A DNA stretch of 32,458 bases from assembly GCF_014859475.1 (NCBI RefSeq), contig NZ_JACUUE010000011.1, positions 1-32,458 of the forward strand, in the 5' to 3' direction. Origin of the DNA: Rhodoferax sp. GTDB lineage: Bacteria; Pseudomonadota; Gammaproteobacteria; Burkholderiales; Burkholderiaceae_C. Under the pieces are notes generated by a model that was not told where the DNA came from, made no database searches, and worked only from the letters and a program-made list of their open reading frames with translations. The position numbers were made by a program, and so were the translations under genes. This document shows, one piece after another, positions 1-8,306 of the stretch. The stretch's first letter is position 1; each line of letters starts with the position of its first letter.

Positions 1-111
1 GCCCTGCGCCGCGACGGCACCATCCGCGACACCGTGATGTACAGCATGACGTACGGTGAATGGCCAGAAGCCCGGGCGCAGTTGCTGTACCTGCTGAGCA
101 AGCCGCGTTGA
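1..111 (+). CDS. C-terminal fragment of a probable GNAT-family N-acetyltransferase
   Basis: The first 36 codons of the window are open in frame 1 and end at a TGA. The peptide ends with a R-D-G-x-x-R-D-T-V-M-Y-S-M-T pattern followed by E-W-P and a short amphipathic helix. This resembles the last strand and helix of RimJ/RimL-type acetyltransferases, which transfer an acetyl group from acetyl-CoA to an amine. The start and the acetyl-CoA-binding motif lie outside the window, so the substrate cannot be judged. The family call rests on a short tail and is tentative. Confidence 0.55.
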   Translation, partial: ALRRDGTIRDTVMYSMTYGEWPEARAQLLYLLSKPR

Positions 112-125
112 CCGACATCCGCGTT

Positions 126-164
126 TTGTGCACAGAAATTAATCACCATATACAATTTGTATAT
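126..164 (+). promoter_or_regulatory. vapBC promoter region with palindromic operator
   Basis: A perfect inverted repeat, ATATACAA-T-TTGTATAT, occupies 148-164, 20 bases before the vapB ATG at 185. A plausible -10 (TATACA at 149 or TACAAT at 151) lies inside it and a weak -35 (TTGTGC at 126-131) lies upstream. An operator covering the -10 is what autorepression by a VapB or VapBC complex would need. The palindrome is seen directly. Its role as the VapB site is inferred from position and from known VapBC autoregulation. Confidence 0.7.
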
Positions 165-184
165 TGCAATTCCAGGAGCACACC

Positions 185-469
185 ATGACCACCACCGCCG
201 CCGTTTTCATGTCGGGCAACAGCCAGGCCGTGCGCTTGCCCAAAGAATTTCAATTGCACTCCAAGCGCGTTCTGATTGAACGCAGGGGCGACGAGATCAT
301 CTTGCGGGAAAAAAAGGCCACGGTGCGGGATATTCTGAAAGGTCTGCCGCCATTGAGCATTGATGGGGCCCAAGCATGGGCCGGGGTTGAAGCCCAAATG
401 ACGGACGCCGCACCCCAAGAGCGCGACTGGAGCACCCTGCTGGGGTCTGACGTGAACCCGACCAAATGA
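185..469 (+). CDS. vapB: VapB-type antitoxin (AbrB/SpoVT fold)
   Basis: This 94-residue protein should neutralise the VapC RNase encoded next and bind its own operator. Residues 6-40 carry the swapped-hairpin AbrB pattern (AVFMSGNSQAVRLPKEFQL, then an E-R-R-G-D-E-I-I-L strand). The C-terminal half is more polar and ends with R-D-W-S-x-L, typical of the toxin-wrapping tail. The ATG at 185 was chosen because AGGAG (174-178) lies six bases upstream; a TTG at 164 would start inside the operator. The stop overlaps the vapC start as ATGA, which implies translational coupling. Length and layout are normal for the family and nothing appears broken. Confidence 0.9.
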   Translation: MTTTAAVFMSGNSQAVRLPKEFQLHSKRVLIERRGDEIILREKKATVRDILKGLPPLSIDGAQAWAGVEAQMTDAAPQERDWSTLLGSDVNPTK

Positions 470-873
470 AATTCCTGCTCGACACCAACATCGTCAGTTA
501 CTTTCTGCGCGACGCGTCGGCGACCTTGAGCCAACGCATTCTGGACAGTAGCCCCGACACCCTGGCCATTTCCATCATCAGCGCGGGTGAGTTGCGTTAT
601 GGCCTGAGCAAGCTCCCGCCTTCGCGGCGCGCCACAGACTTGGCACAGCGCCTCAACGCCGTGCTCACCGCCATTGCCGTCTTGCCATTGCCTGCCGATG
701 CCGGACCGCACTATGGTCACACCCGGGCGCAACTGGAGTCCCTAGGCACGCCCATTGGCAACAACGACCTATGGATTGCGGCCCATGCCCTGGCCATGGA
801 TATGACGCTGATCACCAACAACGTCGGTGAATTCGAGCGTGTGCCCGGGCTGCGGGTCGAAAACTGGCTCTGA
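466..873 (+). CDS. vapC: VapC-type PIN-domain ribonuclease toxin
   Basis: This 135-residue single-domain PIN protein is the toxin half of the VapBC pair. PIN RNases of this family use three or four acidic residues to bind Mg2+ and cut RNA, in several cases initiator tRNA or the 23S rRNA sarcin-ricin loop; the target here cannot be read from sequence. Visible active-site residues are D6 (LLDTNI), E42 (SAGELRYG) and D101 (GNNDLWIAAHA). The LITNNVGEFERVPGL tail with closing E-N-W is the usual VapC C-terminus. The ATG overlaps the vapB stop by four bases. All key acids are present, so the toxin is probably active when free. Confidence 0.92.
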   Translation: MKFLLDTNIVSYFLRDASATLSQRILDSSPDTLAISIISAGELRYGLSKLPPSRRATDLAQRLNAVLTAIAVLPLPADAGPHYGHTRAQLESLGTPIGNNDLWIAAHALAMDMTLITNNVGEFERVPGLRVENWL

Positions 874-891
874 GCCCCTTGCACCAAGACC

Positions 892-2106
892 ATGCTGATC
901 GACTTTTTTTACACCCTGCGCGCTGCGAAACTGCCGGTCTCGGTCAAGGAATTTTTGACCCTGCTGGAAGCGCTGAAGCTCGGCGTGGTGGGGCCCAAAA
1001 CCGCGCCATCCGACGACGCATCTGCCGAGCCCAGTGGCTACAAAATTGACGACTTTTATTATCTGAGCCGCGCCACGCTGGTCAAGGACGAAAAGCATTA
1101 CGACAAGTTCGACCGCGCCTTTGCCGCCTATTTCAAGGGCATCGAGCTGGTGACTGATTTCACCAAGGATGTACCGCTGGACTGGCTGCGCCAGACCCTG
1201 GAGCAACACCTGAGCCCCGAAGAAAAAGCCGCCATCGAGAAGATGGGTTGGGATGAGCTGATGGAAACTCTAAGGAAGCGCCTGGAAGAGCAAAAAGAGC
1301 GCCACGAAGGCGGCTCCAAATGGATTGGCACCGGCGGCACCAGCCCGTTTGGCAACAGTGGCTACAACCCGCAAGGCATCCGCATCGGGGGTGCCAGCAA
1401 GAACAAGAGCGCCGTCAAGGTGTGGGAACAGCGCGCCTACAAGGACTACGACGACACCCAGGAACTGGGCACGCGCAACATCAAGGTTGCGCTGCGGCGA
1501 CTGCGCAAGTTCGCCCGCGAGGGCCATGTTGAAGAGCTGGACTTGCCTGACACCATCCGCGCCACCGCCGCCAACGCGGGCTGGCTCGACATCAAAATGG
1601 TGCCCGAGCGCCACAACAACGTCAAAGTACTGCTGCTGATGGACGTGGGCGGCACCATGGACGAGCACATTGCCCGGGTCGAAGAGATGTTTTCCGCGGC
1701 CAAGTCGGAGTTCAAGCACCTGGAGTTTTATTACTTTCACAACTGCGTCTATGACTTCATGTGGAAGAACAACCGGCGCCGTTATGCCGAAAAATTTGCC
1801 ACCTGGGACATCATCCGCAAGTACAACAAGGACTACAAGCTGATCTTCATTGGCGATGCCACCATGAGCCCCTACGAGATTTTGCAACCCGGCGGCAGTG
1901 TCGAGTACAACAACGAAGAGCCCGGCGTGGAATGGCTGGGGCGACTCACCAGCGCTTTCCCGCGCTTTGCCTGGATCAACCCCGAGCCGCAAGGGGTTTG
2001 GCAATACCGCCAGAGCATCAGCCTGGTACAGCAACTCATGAGCCAACGCATGTTTCCGCTCACGCTCAAGGGGCTGGAAGACACCATGCGGCTGCTGAGC
2101 AAATGA
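892..2106 (+). CDS. VWA-domain protein of the CoxE-like family
   Basis: This 404-residue cytosolic protein has no signal peptide. The N-terminal part (1-230) is helical and charged. The C-terminal part (about 244-400) is a von Willebrand A domain: KVLLLMDVGGTMDEH at 245-259 gives a MIDAS of form D251-x-G253-x-T255 rather than D-x-S-x-S, and a later IGDATMSP gives D322. The D-V-G-G form fits what I recall of the CoxE-like VWA group, whose members often work with a MoxR-type AAA+ ATPase in metalloenzyme maturation or membrane remodelling; no such ATPase is in this window. The ATG at 892 lacks a clear Shine-Dalgarno site. The stop overlaps the tamA start as ATGA, suggesting coupled expression. 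The exact role is unknown. Confidence 0.85.
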   Translation: MLIDFFYTLRAAKLPVSVKEFLTLLEALKLGVVGPKTAPSDDASAEPSGYKIDDFYYLSRATLVKDEKHYDKFDRAFAAYFKGIELVTDFTKDVPLDWLRQTLEQHLSPEEKAAIEKMGWDELMETLRKRLEEQKERHEGGSKWIGTGGTSPFGNSGYNPQGIRIGGASKNKSAVKVWEQRAYKDYDDTQELGTRNIKVALRRLRKFAREGHVEELDLPDTIRATAANAGWLDIKMVPERHNNVKVLLLMDVGGTMDEHIARVEEMFSAAKSEFKHLEFYYFHNCVYDFMWKNNRRRYAEKFATWDIIRKYNKDYKLIFIGDATMSPYEILQPGGSVEYNNEEPGVEWLGRLTSAFPRFAWINPEPQGVWQYRQSISLVQQLMSQRMFPLTLKGLEDTMRLLSK

Positions 2107-3926
2107 AACGTTTCTTTTTGGCGGCTCTCTTGCTCGGCAGCTTGCCCTGGGTCTTGGCCCAGGAGGCCGCCGTGCCAACATCAACGCCAACGCCGGTGCC
2201 AAGCGCGGCGCAGTCCAGTGCCGCCTTTGTGATCGACATCAATGCGCCCGATGACATCAAGGCGCTGCTGACACGCCACCTGGAGTTGCAACGTTACCGC
2301 GAACTCACCGACCTCAGCGACGACGAATTGGCGCGCCTGATGCGCCAGGCCGATGTGGATGCACGCCAACTGATCGGCACGTTGGGCTATTTTTCACCAG
2401 ACATCCATCTGGAACGCCAACCGGCCAGCGCCGACACGCCCTGGCCGGTGGTCAAAATTGTCGTCAATCCAGGCGAAGCCACACGCATCCAGCAAGTCAG
2501 CATCACGTTCACCGGCGCCATCGCCAGCGACGAGGCGGCGGCATCGCAGCGCGCGCAAATCCAGGCCAGTTGGTCGCTGCGCGAGGGCAGCCGATTCACC
2601 CAAAATGCCTGGGACAGTGCCAAACTGCAGGCGCTGCGCCAGCTCACCACCCAGCGCTACCCCACCGGGCGCATCAGCCACTCGCTGGCCGACATCGACT
2701 CTGAAACAGCGCAAGCGAAGGTGCAGATCACGCTGGATTCGGGCCACCTGTACCGTCAGGGCGATCTGGTCATCGAGGGTTTGAAGAACTACGACGCCGA
2801 ACTGGTGCAGCGCCTCGCCCGCCTGAGTCCGGGTGCGCCATACAGCCAGGCCGAACTGGTGGCTGCCCAGCAACGCCTGACCGACAGCGGCTACTTTGAC
2901 TCGGCGTTCATCACGCTCGACACCAGCGCCAGCGCCGACGCAGCCCCACTGCAAGTCAACCTGCGCGAAGCACTGCGGCAAAAGCTGGTGCTCGGCGTGG
3001 GTGCCAGCACCGACAGCGGGGCGCGGTTTTCAGCCGAGCACACCCACCACAAGGTACCCGGCATTGGCTGGCGCGCGGTGAGCAAAGTGCTGCTGCAGCG
3101 CGACGACCGCTCTATCGGCTCAGAGCTGACCTCACCACCAGACGATGACAACTGGCGTTGGGCGGTCTCGGGTTTACTGCAAGCGCAGCTGTTGGGCACG
3201 CAGGATGTCACCAGTCAGCAGTTGCGCGGCGGGCGCAACCAGCGCAACCAGCGCATCGACCGGAACATGTTTGTGCAATACGACCGCTCAGACGCCTACG
3301 ACCCGGCCAATAGTCAGTTTGATGTTGCCCAATCGCTCAGCGCCAACTACGCTTTTGCCGTGCGTTACTACAACGCGCTGCCGTTTCCGTCGGCGGGCTG
3401 GGGCTGGGGCGCGGAAGTGGGGGGCGGCACCACGCTGGGCAATCAACGCCAGGTGTATTCGCGCCTGCTGACCCGCTGGCAGGGTTTTATGCCGCTCGGT
3501 AAAACCAGCACGGGCCGCTTGTCGATGCGCGCCTCAGCCGGTGCCGTCATCGCCAAAGAGGGCATCAGCCTGCCCAGCACCCAGCTATTTTTGACTGGTG
3601 GCGACAACAGCGTGCGCGGCTATGGTCTGAATGACATCGGGGTCACGCTGGCTGATGGCAGCGTTGCGGCCGGGCGCTACCTGAGCACCGGCAGCATCGA
3701 ATGGCAACGCCCGATCCGTATCAACGGCAACCCGAGCGACTGGGAAAGCACTGTGTTTGTCGATGCTGGCGCCGTCGCCAACAGGCCCGCTGACCTCAGT
3801 GCCCAAGTGGGCGTGGGTGTCGGTGCGCGCTGGAAAAGCCCGGTGGGCCCACTGCAAATTGACCTGGCCTACGGTATCGATGCAGAGCGCTTGCGCTTGC
3901 ACCTGAACCTGGGTTTCACCTTCTGA
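2103..3926 (+). CDS. tamA: TamA-like outer-membrane assembly protein (BamA/Omp85 family)
   Basis: This 607-residue protein starts with a signal peptide (residues 1-19, ending VLA-QEA), then a proline/threonine-rich linker. POTRA-like domains follow to about residue 285, then a C-terminal 16-strand barrel of the bacterial surface antigen family. The conserved lid-loop motif is GGDNSVRGYG near residue 500, and the chain ends on an aromatic residue (GFTF), as outer-membrane barrels do. TamA is known to work with TamB in moving autotransporters or phospholipids across the periplasm. The ATG at 2103 overlaps the stop of the VWA gene, and tamB follows after three bases. A much longer frame open upstream was rejected because the signal peptide fixes the start. 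Confidence 0.93.
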   Translation: MKRFFLAALLLGSLPWVLAQEAAVPTSTPTPVPSAAQSSAAFVIDINAPDDIKALLTRHLELQRYRELTDLSDDELARLMRQADVDARQLIGTLGYFSPDIHLERQPASADTPWPVVKIVVNPGEATRIQQVSITFTGAIASDEAAASQRAQIQASWSLREGSRFTQNAWDSAKLQALRQLTTQRYPTGRISHSLADIDSETAQAKVQITLDSGHLYRQGDLVIEGLKNYDAELVQRLARLSPGAPYSQAELVAAQQRLTDSGYFDSAFITLDTSASADAAPLQVNLREALRQKLVLGVGASTDSGARFSAEHTHHKVPGIGWRAVSKVLLQRDDRSIGSELTSPPDDDNWRWAVSGLLQAQLLGTQDVTSQQLRGGRNQRNQRIDRNMFVQYDRSDAYDPANSQFDVAQSLSANYAFAVRYYNALPFPSAGWGWGAEVGGGTTLGNQRQVYSRLLTRWQGFMPLGKTSTGRLSMRASAGAVIAKEGISLPSTQLFLTGGDNSVRGYGLNDIGVTLADGSVAAGRYLSTGSIEWQRPIRINGNPSDWESTVFVDAGAVANRPADLSAQVGVGVGARWKSPVGPLQIDLAYGIDAERLRLHLNLGFTF

Positions 3927-3929
3927 TGA

Positions 3930-6900
3930 ATGCTTGAACCAATGAACGCCCTGCGCCTGAGCCTGAAACTGCTTGCCGCCGCACTGATCGCCGTGCTGGC
4001 GCTCACGGCAGCGCTGTGGCTGTGGAGCGGCAGCGACAGTTCACTGGCCACCTTATTGACGCGGCTGCAGCGCTTTTTGCCAGCCGGGCAAACGCTGGAG
4101 GCCAAGGGCGTGCAGGGCTCGCTACGCACTGGCGGCCATATTGACTGGTTGCGCTGGCGCCAGGGTGAACTCAGCGTGGAAGCCAAGGACATCGGCGTAG
4201 CCTGGACCCTCGCCCCGCTGCTCAACAAGCGCTTGCGCTTGAGCGAACTCAGCGTTGGGTCCATGCACATCGACGACCAGCGCAGCCAAACCAGCGCGGC
4301 ACCCGCCACGCCGCCCAGCAGCTTGCGGCTACCGATCAGGGTGGATGTGCCATTCACGCTGGCCAGCATCGACTTGACCGGCGCAGTGGCACTGCAAGCC
4401 ACTGCGATCAGCGGCCACTACACCTTTGAGGACGATCTGCATCGCCTGGAAGATGGCCGGCTGCAAGTGGCATCGGGGAGCTACCAGATCGACACAGAAC
4501 TCCAGGCCGTCGCGCCGATGGCGCTGCAATTGAAACTCCACGGCGTGGTGCAAACCACCCTGGCGTCCGGCCAACAGCCGCTCACGGTCACTGCCGACGC
4601 GCTACTGGAGGGGGCGCTGGCCAGCCCGGATGCCACGCTGGCGCTCGTTGCCAGCCTGAAGCCCGACGCCGTTGCGGGTCCACCCGCACCAACCAAGCCG
4701 TCTGAAGCCATGCAAGCGGATGTGTCGGCGCAAATTGGCCCTTGGCAGGTTCAGCCACTGATGCAGGCCAATGCCCGCTGGCAGGCCCTGAATCTGGCCA
4801 CCCTGTGGCCGCAAGCACCTCAAACCCGGCTCGGCGGCGAGGCCAGCGTGGCCCCTGCAGGCCAGGGCTGGCAAGGCAAGGTCGAGCTGGCCAACGCCCT
4901 GCCCGGCCCGTGGAACCAGCAACGTCTGCCACTCGACACCTTGCAGGCCGAAGTCACCTTTGCGCAGGCCCGGTGGCAGCTGCAAGCCTTGCAGGCCAAT
5001 GGCGCTGGCGGCAGCATCACGGGCTCGGGCCAATTCAGTTCCGGCCAGTGGCAGGGCCAAGCCAGCCTGCGCAACATCAACCCGGCAGCCATTGACACGC
5101 GTCTGGCCAGCGCCGCCATGGCAGGCGAAATGTTAGCCACGCAAACGCCTCAAGGCCTGAGTTTCAACGCGAAGCTGGCAGACGCATCCAAGCAGGGCAA
5201 GGCGGGCCAATCAAGCCCAGCGCCTGACAGCCTGCAAACCCTGCCACTCCAAAGCCTGCAGGCCGAAGGCGTGTGGGCAGCACCCCGCTTGACGCTCAAG
5301 ACGCTGCGCATCGACGCGCTGGACGCCCATGTCGAAGGCCAGCTGGCCTACAACCTGGACACCCAGGCCGCCAATGGCCAGCTGACGGCAAGCTTGCCCG
5401 GCCTGCAGGGCGCAATCGACGGCCAACTGGCGCACAACAACGGCCAAGGCACGCTGGCGCTCGACCTCAGCGATGCCGCACTGGCCAGCCAGTGGCTCAA
5501 GCGCTGGCCTGCTGTGGCGTCGGCGCTGCAAGACCAACGCTTGCAAGGCAGCGCCCGGTTGGAGGCCCGCTGGCAGGGCGGCTGGCAACAGCAGGGCCGG
5601 AACCTGCGCATCGATGCCAGCTTGCGCGCGCCAGAACTTGGTTGGCGCAACAGCCAAAGCAGCCCGACCGGACAGACCAGCGTGCCCGTTGACGGGCGGC
5701 TGCGCGAGCTGCAAGTGACACTGTCCGGCACCCTGCCCGCGCTTGAATTCAGCACCCAGGGCCAGGCTGATATCGGCACCCGGCACATCGACTGGCAGGC
5801 ACAGGCCAACGGCGGACTGCGCGAGATCGGCCATTGGCAAGGCAGCTTGAGCCAGTTCCAACTCAGCGCCAAGGACATCCTGCGCCCCGGCCAATGGTCG
5901 CTGCAAACCGGCACAGCGAATCAGCAATCCATCACACTGGATTGGCGCGCCAGCCAAGCCGGTAACTCACTGACCGTGTCGGCAGGCAGCGCCCGCCTGC
6001 TGGGCCCACAGCCTGGCGAGGCCAGCCTGAGCTGGGAGCCCGTCGCGTGGAGCCAGCAGCTCGTCAAAACGCAAAACGCAACGCAAGCCAAGGCCCAATG
6101 GCAAAGCCGGGGTCAGATCATCAACCTGCCACTGGCCTGGCTGGATGCCGTCAGCAGCAAAACGCTGGCCGATCTGGGTCTGAGCAGCGACCTGATCCTG
6201 AGCGGCAGTTGGGATGCCAGGCAGACCGACGCCCTGCACCTGAGCGCAATGCTCGAGCGCAGCGCGGGTGACCTGCGCGTGCACGCGGCCGACGGCCTTC
6301 AGCAAGACTTGCCGGCCGAGATGCGCGAGGCCCGGCTGGAGGTCAATCTGGACGATGGCTACCTGTCAAGCAGTCTGCGCTGGGACAGCGCGCGCGCGGG
6401 CAAGGCGCTGGCGGCCTTCAGCACCCAACTCCAGCCGCAAGCGCAAGGCTGGACACTGGCCAAAAATGTGCCAATTGGCGGCAGCCTGCAGATTCAGCTA
6501 CCGCCGGTCGATGCCTGGTCGGCGCTGGCACCGCCCGGCTGGCGTCTGCGCGGCACCATGGATGCCAACATCAGCCTAAGTGGCACGCTGGACCTGCCCG
6601 AATGGTCGGGCCGCCTGCAGGCGCGCGACCTGGCGTTGCGCTCGGTGGTGGATGGCATCGACTTCAGCCAGGGCACGCTGAACGCCAAACTGCACGGACA
6701 GCAGATCGACATTGAAAATTTCACCCTGCAAGGCGCCTCCGCTTCAAAGGGCGGCACCGGTGGCCAGTTGGTCATGAACGGATCGATCTTCTGGCTGCCT
6801 GGCAACACCGAAACCGATTTTTTGTCGCACCTGTCGATGGCTTTCGAGGTGCAAGCCAAAGCCCTGCGCCTGAGCAGCCGCTCCGACCTGCGCGTGGTGG

Positions 6901-7820
6901 TATCGGGCAAGGTTTCCGCGCTGCTGAAGGATTCGCGCCTGAGTTTGCGTGGCGCGCTTGCCGCCGACCAGGCCTTGATCACGCTGCCCGATGACAGCGC
7001 GCCGCAGCTGGGCGATGACGTGATCGTGCGGGGCTTGCCGACCACGATGACCACGCAGCCACAGCCTGTGTCGGCTACAAAACCCGGCACAGCCAGTTCG
7101 TCCCGCCTGGTTTCGGACGTGCTGGTCACGCTCGATCTGGGTCAGGACTTTCATCTGCGCGGTCGCGGTCTTGACACGCGCCTGGCGGGCCAGCTGTCGC
7201 TGCACGCCATCGACAACGGGCCCCCCAATCTGACCGGCACCGTACGCACTGTGCGCGGCACCTTCCGCGCGTATGGCCAGCGCCTGGACATCGAGCACGG
7301 CGAGCTGCGCTTTGTCGGCGCGTTCGACAACCCGCTGCTCAACATTCTGGCGATTCGCCCCAAGCTCGCCCAGCGCGTCGGGGTGCAGGTGAGCGGCACA
7401 GCGCTGTCGCCGGTCATCCGGCTCTATGCCGAACCCGAATTGCCGGAGGCCGAAAAGCTGGCCTGGCTGGTGCTGGGCCGCTCGGCCAGTGGCAGCGGTG
7501 GCGAGGCCGCCTTGCTGCAGCAAGCAGCGCTGGCGCTGCTCGGTGGCCAGGGCAAGGGGCCGAGCACGAGTTTGATGGAGAGCCTGGGCCTCGATGAGTT
7601 GAGCCTGAACAGCAATGAGGGTGACGGCGGCGCCGCAGGTGCCACGGTCACCTTGGGCAAACGGCTCAGCAACGACTTTTACGTGGCTTATGAAAGCGGC
7701 CTGGCCGGCACCATGGGTGTCTTCACCATCTTTTACGACTTGTCCAGAAACCTCACCTTGCGCGCCCGCACCGGCGAGCAAAGCGCGGTGGATTTAATCT
7801 GGACAAGGCGCTACGACTAA
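3930..7820 (+). CDS. tamB: TamB-like translocation and assembly module protein (DUF490)
   Basis: This 1296-residue protein has an N-terminal signal-anchor helix (about residues 9-32, rich in L and A). A very long beta-rich body follows with repeated hydrophobic/polar alternation, which in TamB builds a periplasm-spanning hydrophobic groove. The C-terminal TamB/DUF490 domain (about 940-1296) is the most conserved part, including G-T-V-R-T-V-R-G-T-F, ELRFVGAFDNPLLNI and the closing LTLRARTGEQSAVDLIWTRRYD region. It is known to pair with the preceding outer-membrane TamA. The gene starts three bases after the tamA stop. An in-frame ATG at 3942 is an alternative start that would remove four residues. 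Length is close to other family members. Confidence 0.93.
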   Translation: MLEPMNALRLSLKLLAAALIAVLALTAALWLWSGSDSSLATLLTRLQRFLPAGQTLEAKGVQGSLRTGGHIDWLRWRQGELSVEAKDIGVAWTLAPLLNKRLRLSELSVGSMHIDDQRSQTSAAPATPPSSLRLPIRVDVPFTLASIDLTGAVALQATAISGHYTFEDDLHRLEDGRLQVASGSYQIDTELQAVAPMALQLKLHGVVQTTLASGQQPLTVTADALLEGALASPDATLALVASLKPDAVAGPPAPTKPSEAMQADVSAQIGPWQVQPLMQANARWQALNLATLWPQAPQTRLGGEASVAPAGQGWQGKVELANALPGPWNQQRLPLDTLQAEVTFAQARWQLQALQANGAGGSITGSGQFSSGQWQGQASLRNINPAAIDTRLASAAMAGEMLATQTPQGLSFNAKLADASKQGKAGQSSPAPDSLQTLPLQSLQAEGVWAAPRLTLKTLRIDALDAHVEGQLAYNLDTQAANGQLTASLPGLQGAIDGQLAHNNGQGTLALDLSDAALASQWLKRWPAVASALQDQRLQGSARLEARWQGGWQQQGRNLRIDASLRAPELGWRNSQSSPTGQTSVPVDGRLRELQVTLSGTLPALEFSTQGQADIGTRHIDWQAQANGGLREIGHWQGSLSQFQLSAKDILRPGQWSLQTGTANQQSITLDWRASQAGNSLTVSAGSARLLGPQPGEASLSWEPVAWSQQLVKTQNATQAKAQWQSRGQIINLPLAWLDAVSSKTLADLGLSSDLILSGSWDARQTDALHLSAMLERSAGDLRVHAADGLQQDLPAEMREARLEVNLDDGYLSSSLRWDSARAGKALAAFSTQLQPQAQGWTLAKNVPIGGSLQIQLPPVDAWSALAPPGWRLRGTMDANISLSGTLDLPEWSGRLQARDLALRSVVDGIDFSQGTLNAKLHGQQIDIENFTLQGASASKGGTGGQLVMNGSIFWLPGNTETDFLSHLSMAFEVQAKALRLSSRSDLRVVVSGKVSALLKDSRLSLRGALAADQALITLPDDSAPQLGDDVIVRGLPTTMTTQPQPVSATKPGTASSSRLVSDVLVTLDLGQDFHLRGRGLDTRLAGQLSLHAIDNGPPNLTGTVRTVRGTFRAYGQRLDIEHGELRFVGAFDNPLLNILAIRPKLAQRVGVQVSGTALSPVIRLYAEPELPEAEKLAWLVLGRSASGSGGEAALLQQAALALLGGQGKGPSTSLMESLGLDELSLNSNEGDGGAAGATVTLGKRLSNDFYVAYESGLAGTMGVFTIFYDLSRNLTLRARTGEQSAVDLIWTRRYD

Positions 7821-7882
7821 GGGCTCGTAAAGTAATAAGTTGTGCAGTTCGTCCGGGTAATTTGTGGGTAGATTTTGACAGA
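7821..7882. other. AT-richer strip between tamB and the integrase remnant
   Basis: This stretch after the tamB stop is lower in GC than its surroundings (for example GTAAAGTAATAAGTTGTGC and a run around 7860-7890). It holds no terminator hairpin that I can see. One minus-strand frame stays open across it but matches no family I recognise. It may be the decayed 3' end of the element that brought the integrase fragment. That is inference. Confidence 0.35.
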
Positions 7883-8218
7883 TCATTGTGTATTTCCCCG
7901 GCTGCTCAGAAGATCCGCCCTCGTCGACAAGCCACCGCTCGCCGTTTGGAACCTTCGGCGCGCTAGCGCTTTCCAACAGCCGTTGAAATACAAAAACCGC
8001 GCTGCGCAGGCGGCCTGGTTCATGGTGCTGTAGGAGAGGTGGCACTTGCTGACCATGTCCAGCAAATACGCGCTGACCTCGTCTTTGCCCAGCAGTGCCG
8101 GGCTGCGCTGGTAGTGGCGCGCCAAGCGCGCGATGGCCTCGACGTAGCTTTCTTGTGTGCGGGCCGCAAATCCGCGCGTGACCATGGCATCGATCATGCG
8201 TTGGCGTAAGGGGGTCAT
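7883..8218 (-). pseudogene. Truncated tyrosine recombinase (N-terminal core-binding domain only)
   Basis: The 111-residue frame begins MTPLRQRMIDAMVTRGF and continues with ARTQESYVEAIARLARHY and LSYSTMNQAACAARFLY. This matches the N-terminal SAM-like domain (about residues 1-75) of phage-integrase proteins of the IS91-associated or integron-like kind. The catalytic domain with its R-H-R-Y residues is missing, where intact enzymes run about 290-330 residues. After residue 75 the sequence loses resemblance. The -1 reading (AVFVFQRLLESA and on) may hold the original frame, suggesting a frameshift plus deletion. The start is intact: AAGGAG lies about seven bases before the ATG at 8218, inside a large hairpin. 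It cannot be a working recombinase alone. Confidence 0.75.
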
Positions 8219-8227
8219 GACAAATCT

Positions 8228-8262
8228 CCTTCAGAACCGGGGAACATTCCCCAGCCTGAAGG
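8228..8262 (-). promoter_or_regulatory. Nested hairpin covering the ribosome-binding site of the integrase remnant
   Basis: Outer arms CCTTCAG (8228-8234) and CTGAAGG (8256-8262) and inner arms GGGGAA (8239-8244) and TTCCCC (8247-8252) are both perfect complements, separated by three to four unpaired bases on each side. On the minus-strand transcript the last outer arm contains most of the AAGGAG Shine-Dalgarno sequence. In a transcript running in from outside, the fold would hide the ribosome site. Structure is seen directly; function is inferred. Confidence 0.6.
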
Positions 8263-8306
8263 CTTGCCCTTGCCGAGCGTTTGCGCAAGTCGTGCGCCAA
8301 CAAAAA

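Noticed and set aside
164-184. A TTG start for vapB at 164
   Set aside because: It lies in the operator palindrome and has no ribosome site, while the ATG at 185 has a good AGGAG.
1761-2102. An upstream extension of the tamA frame
   Set aside because: It lies out of frame over the VWA gene, and the signal peptide at 2103 fixes the true start.
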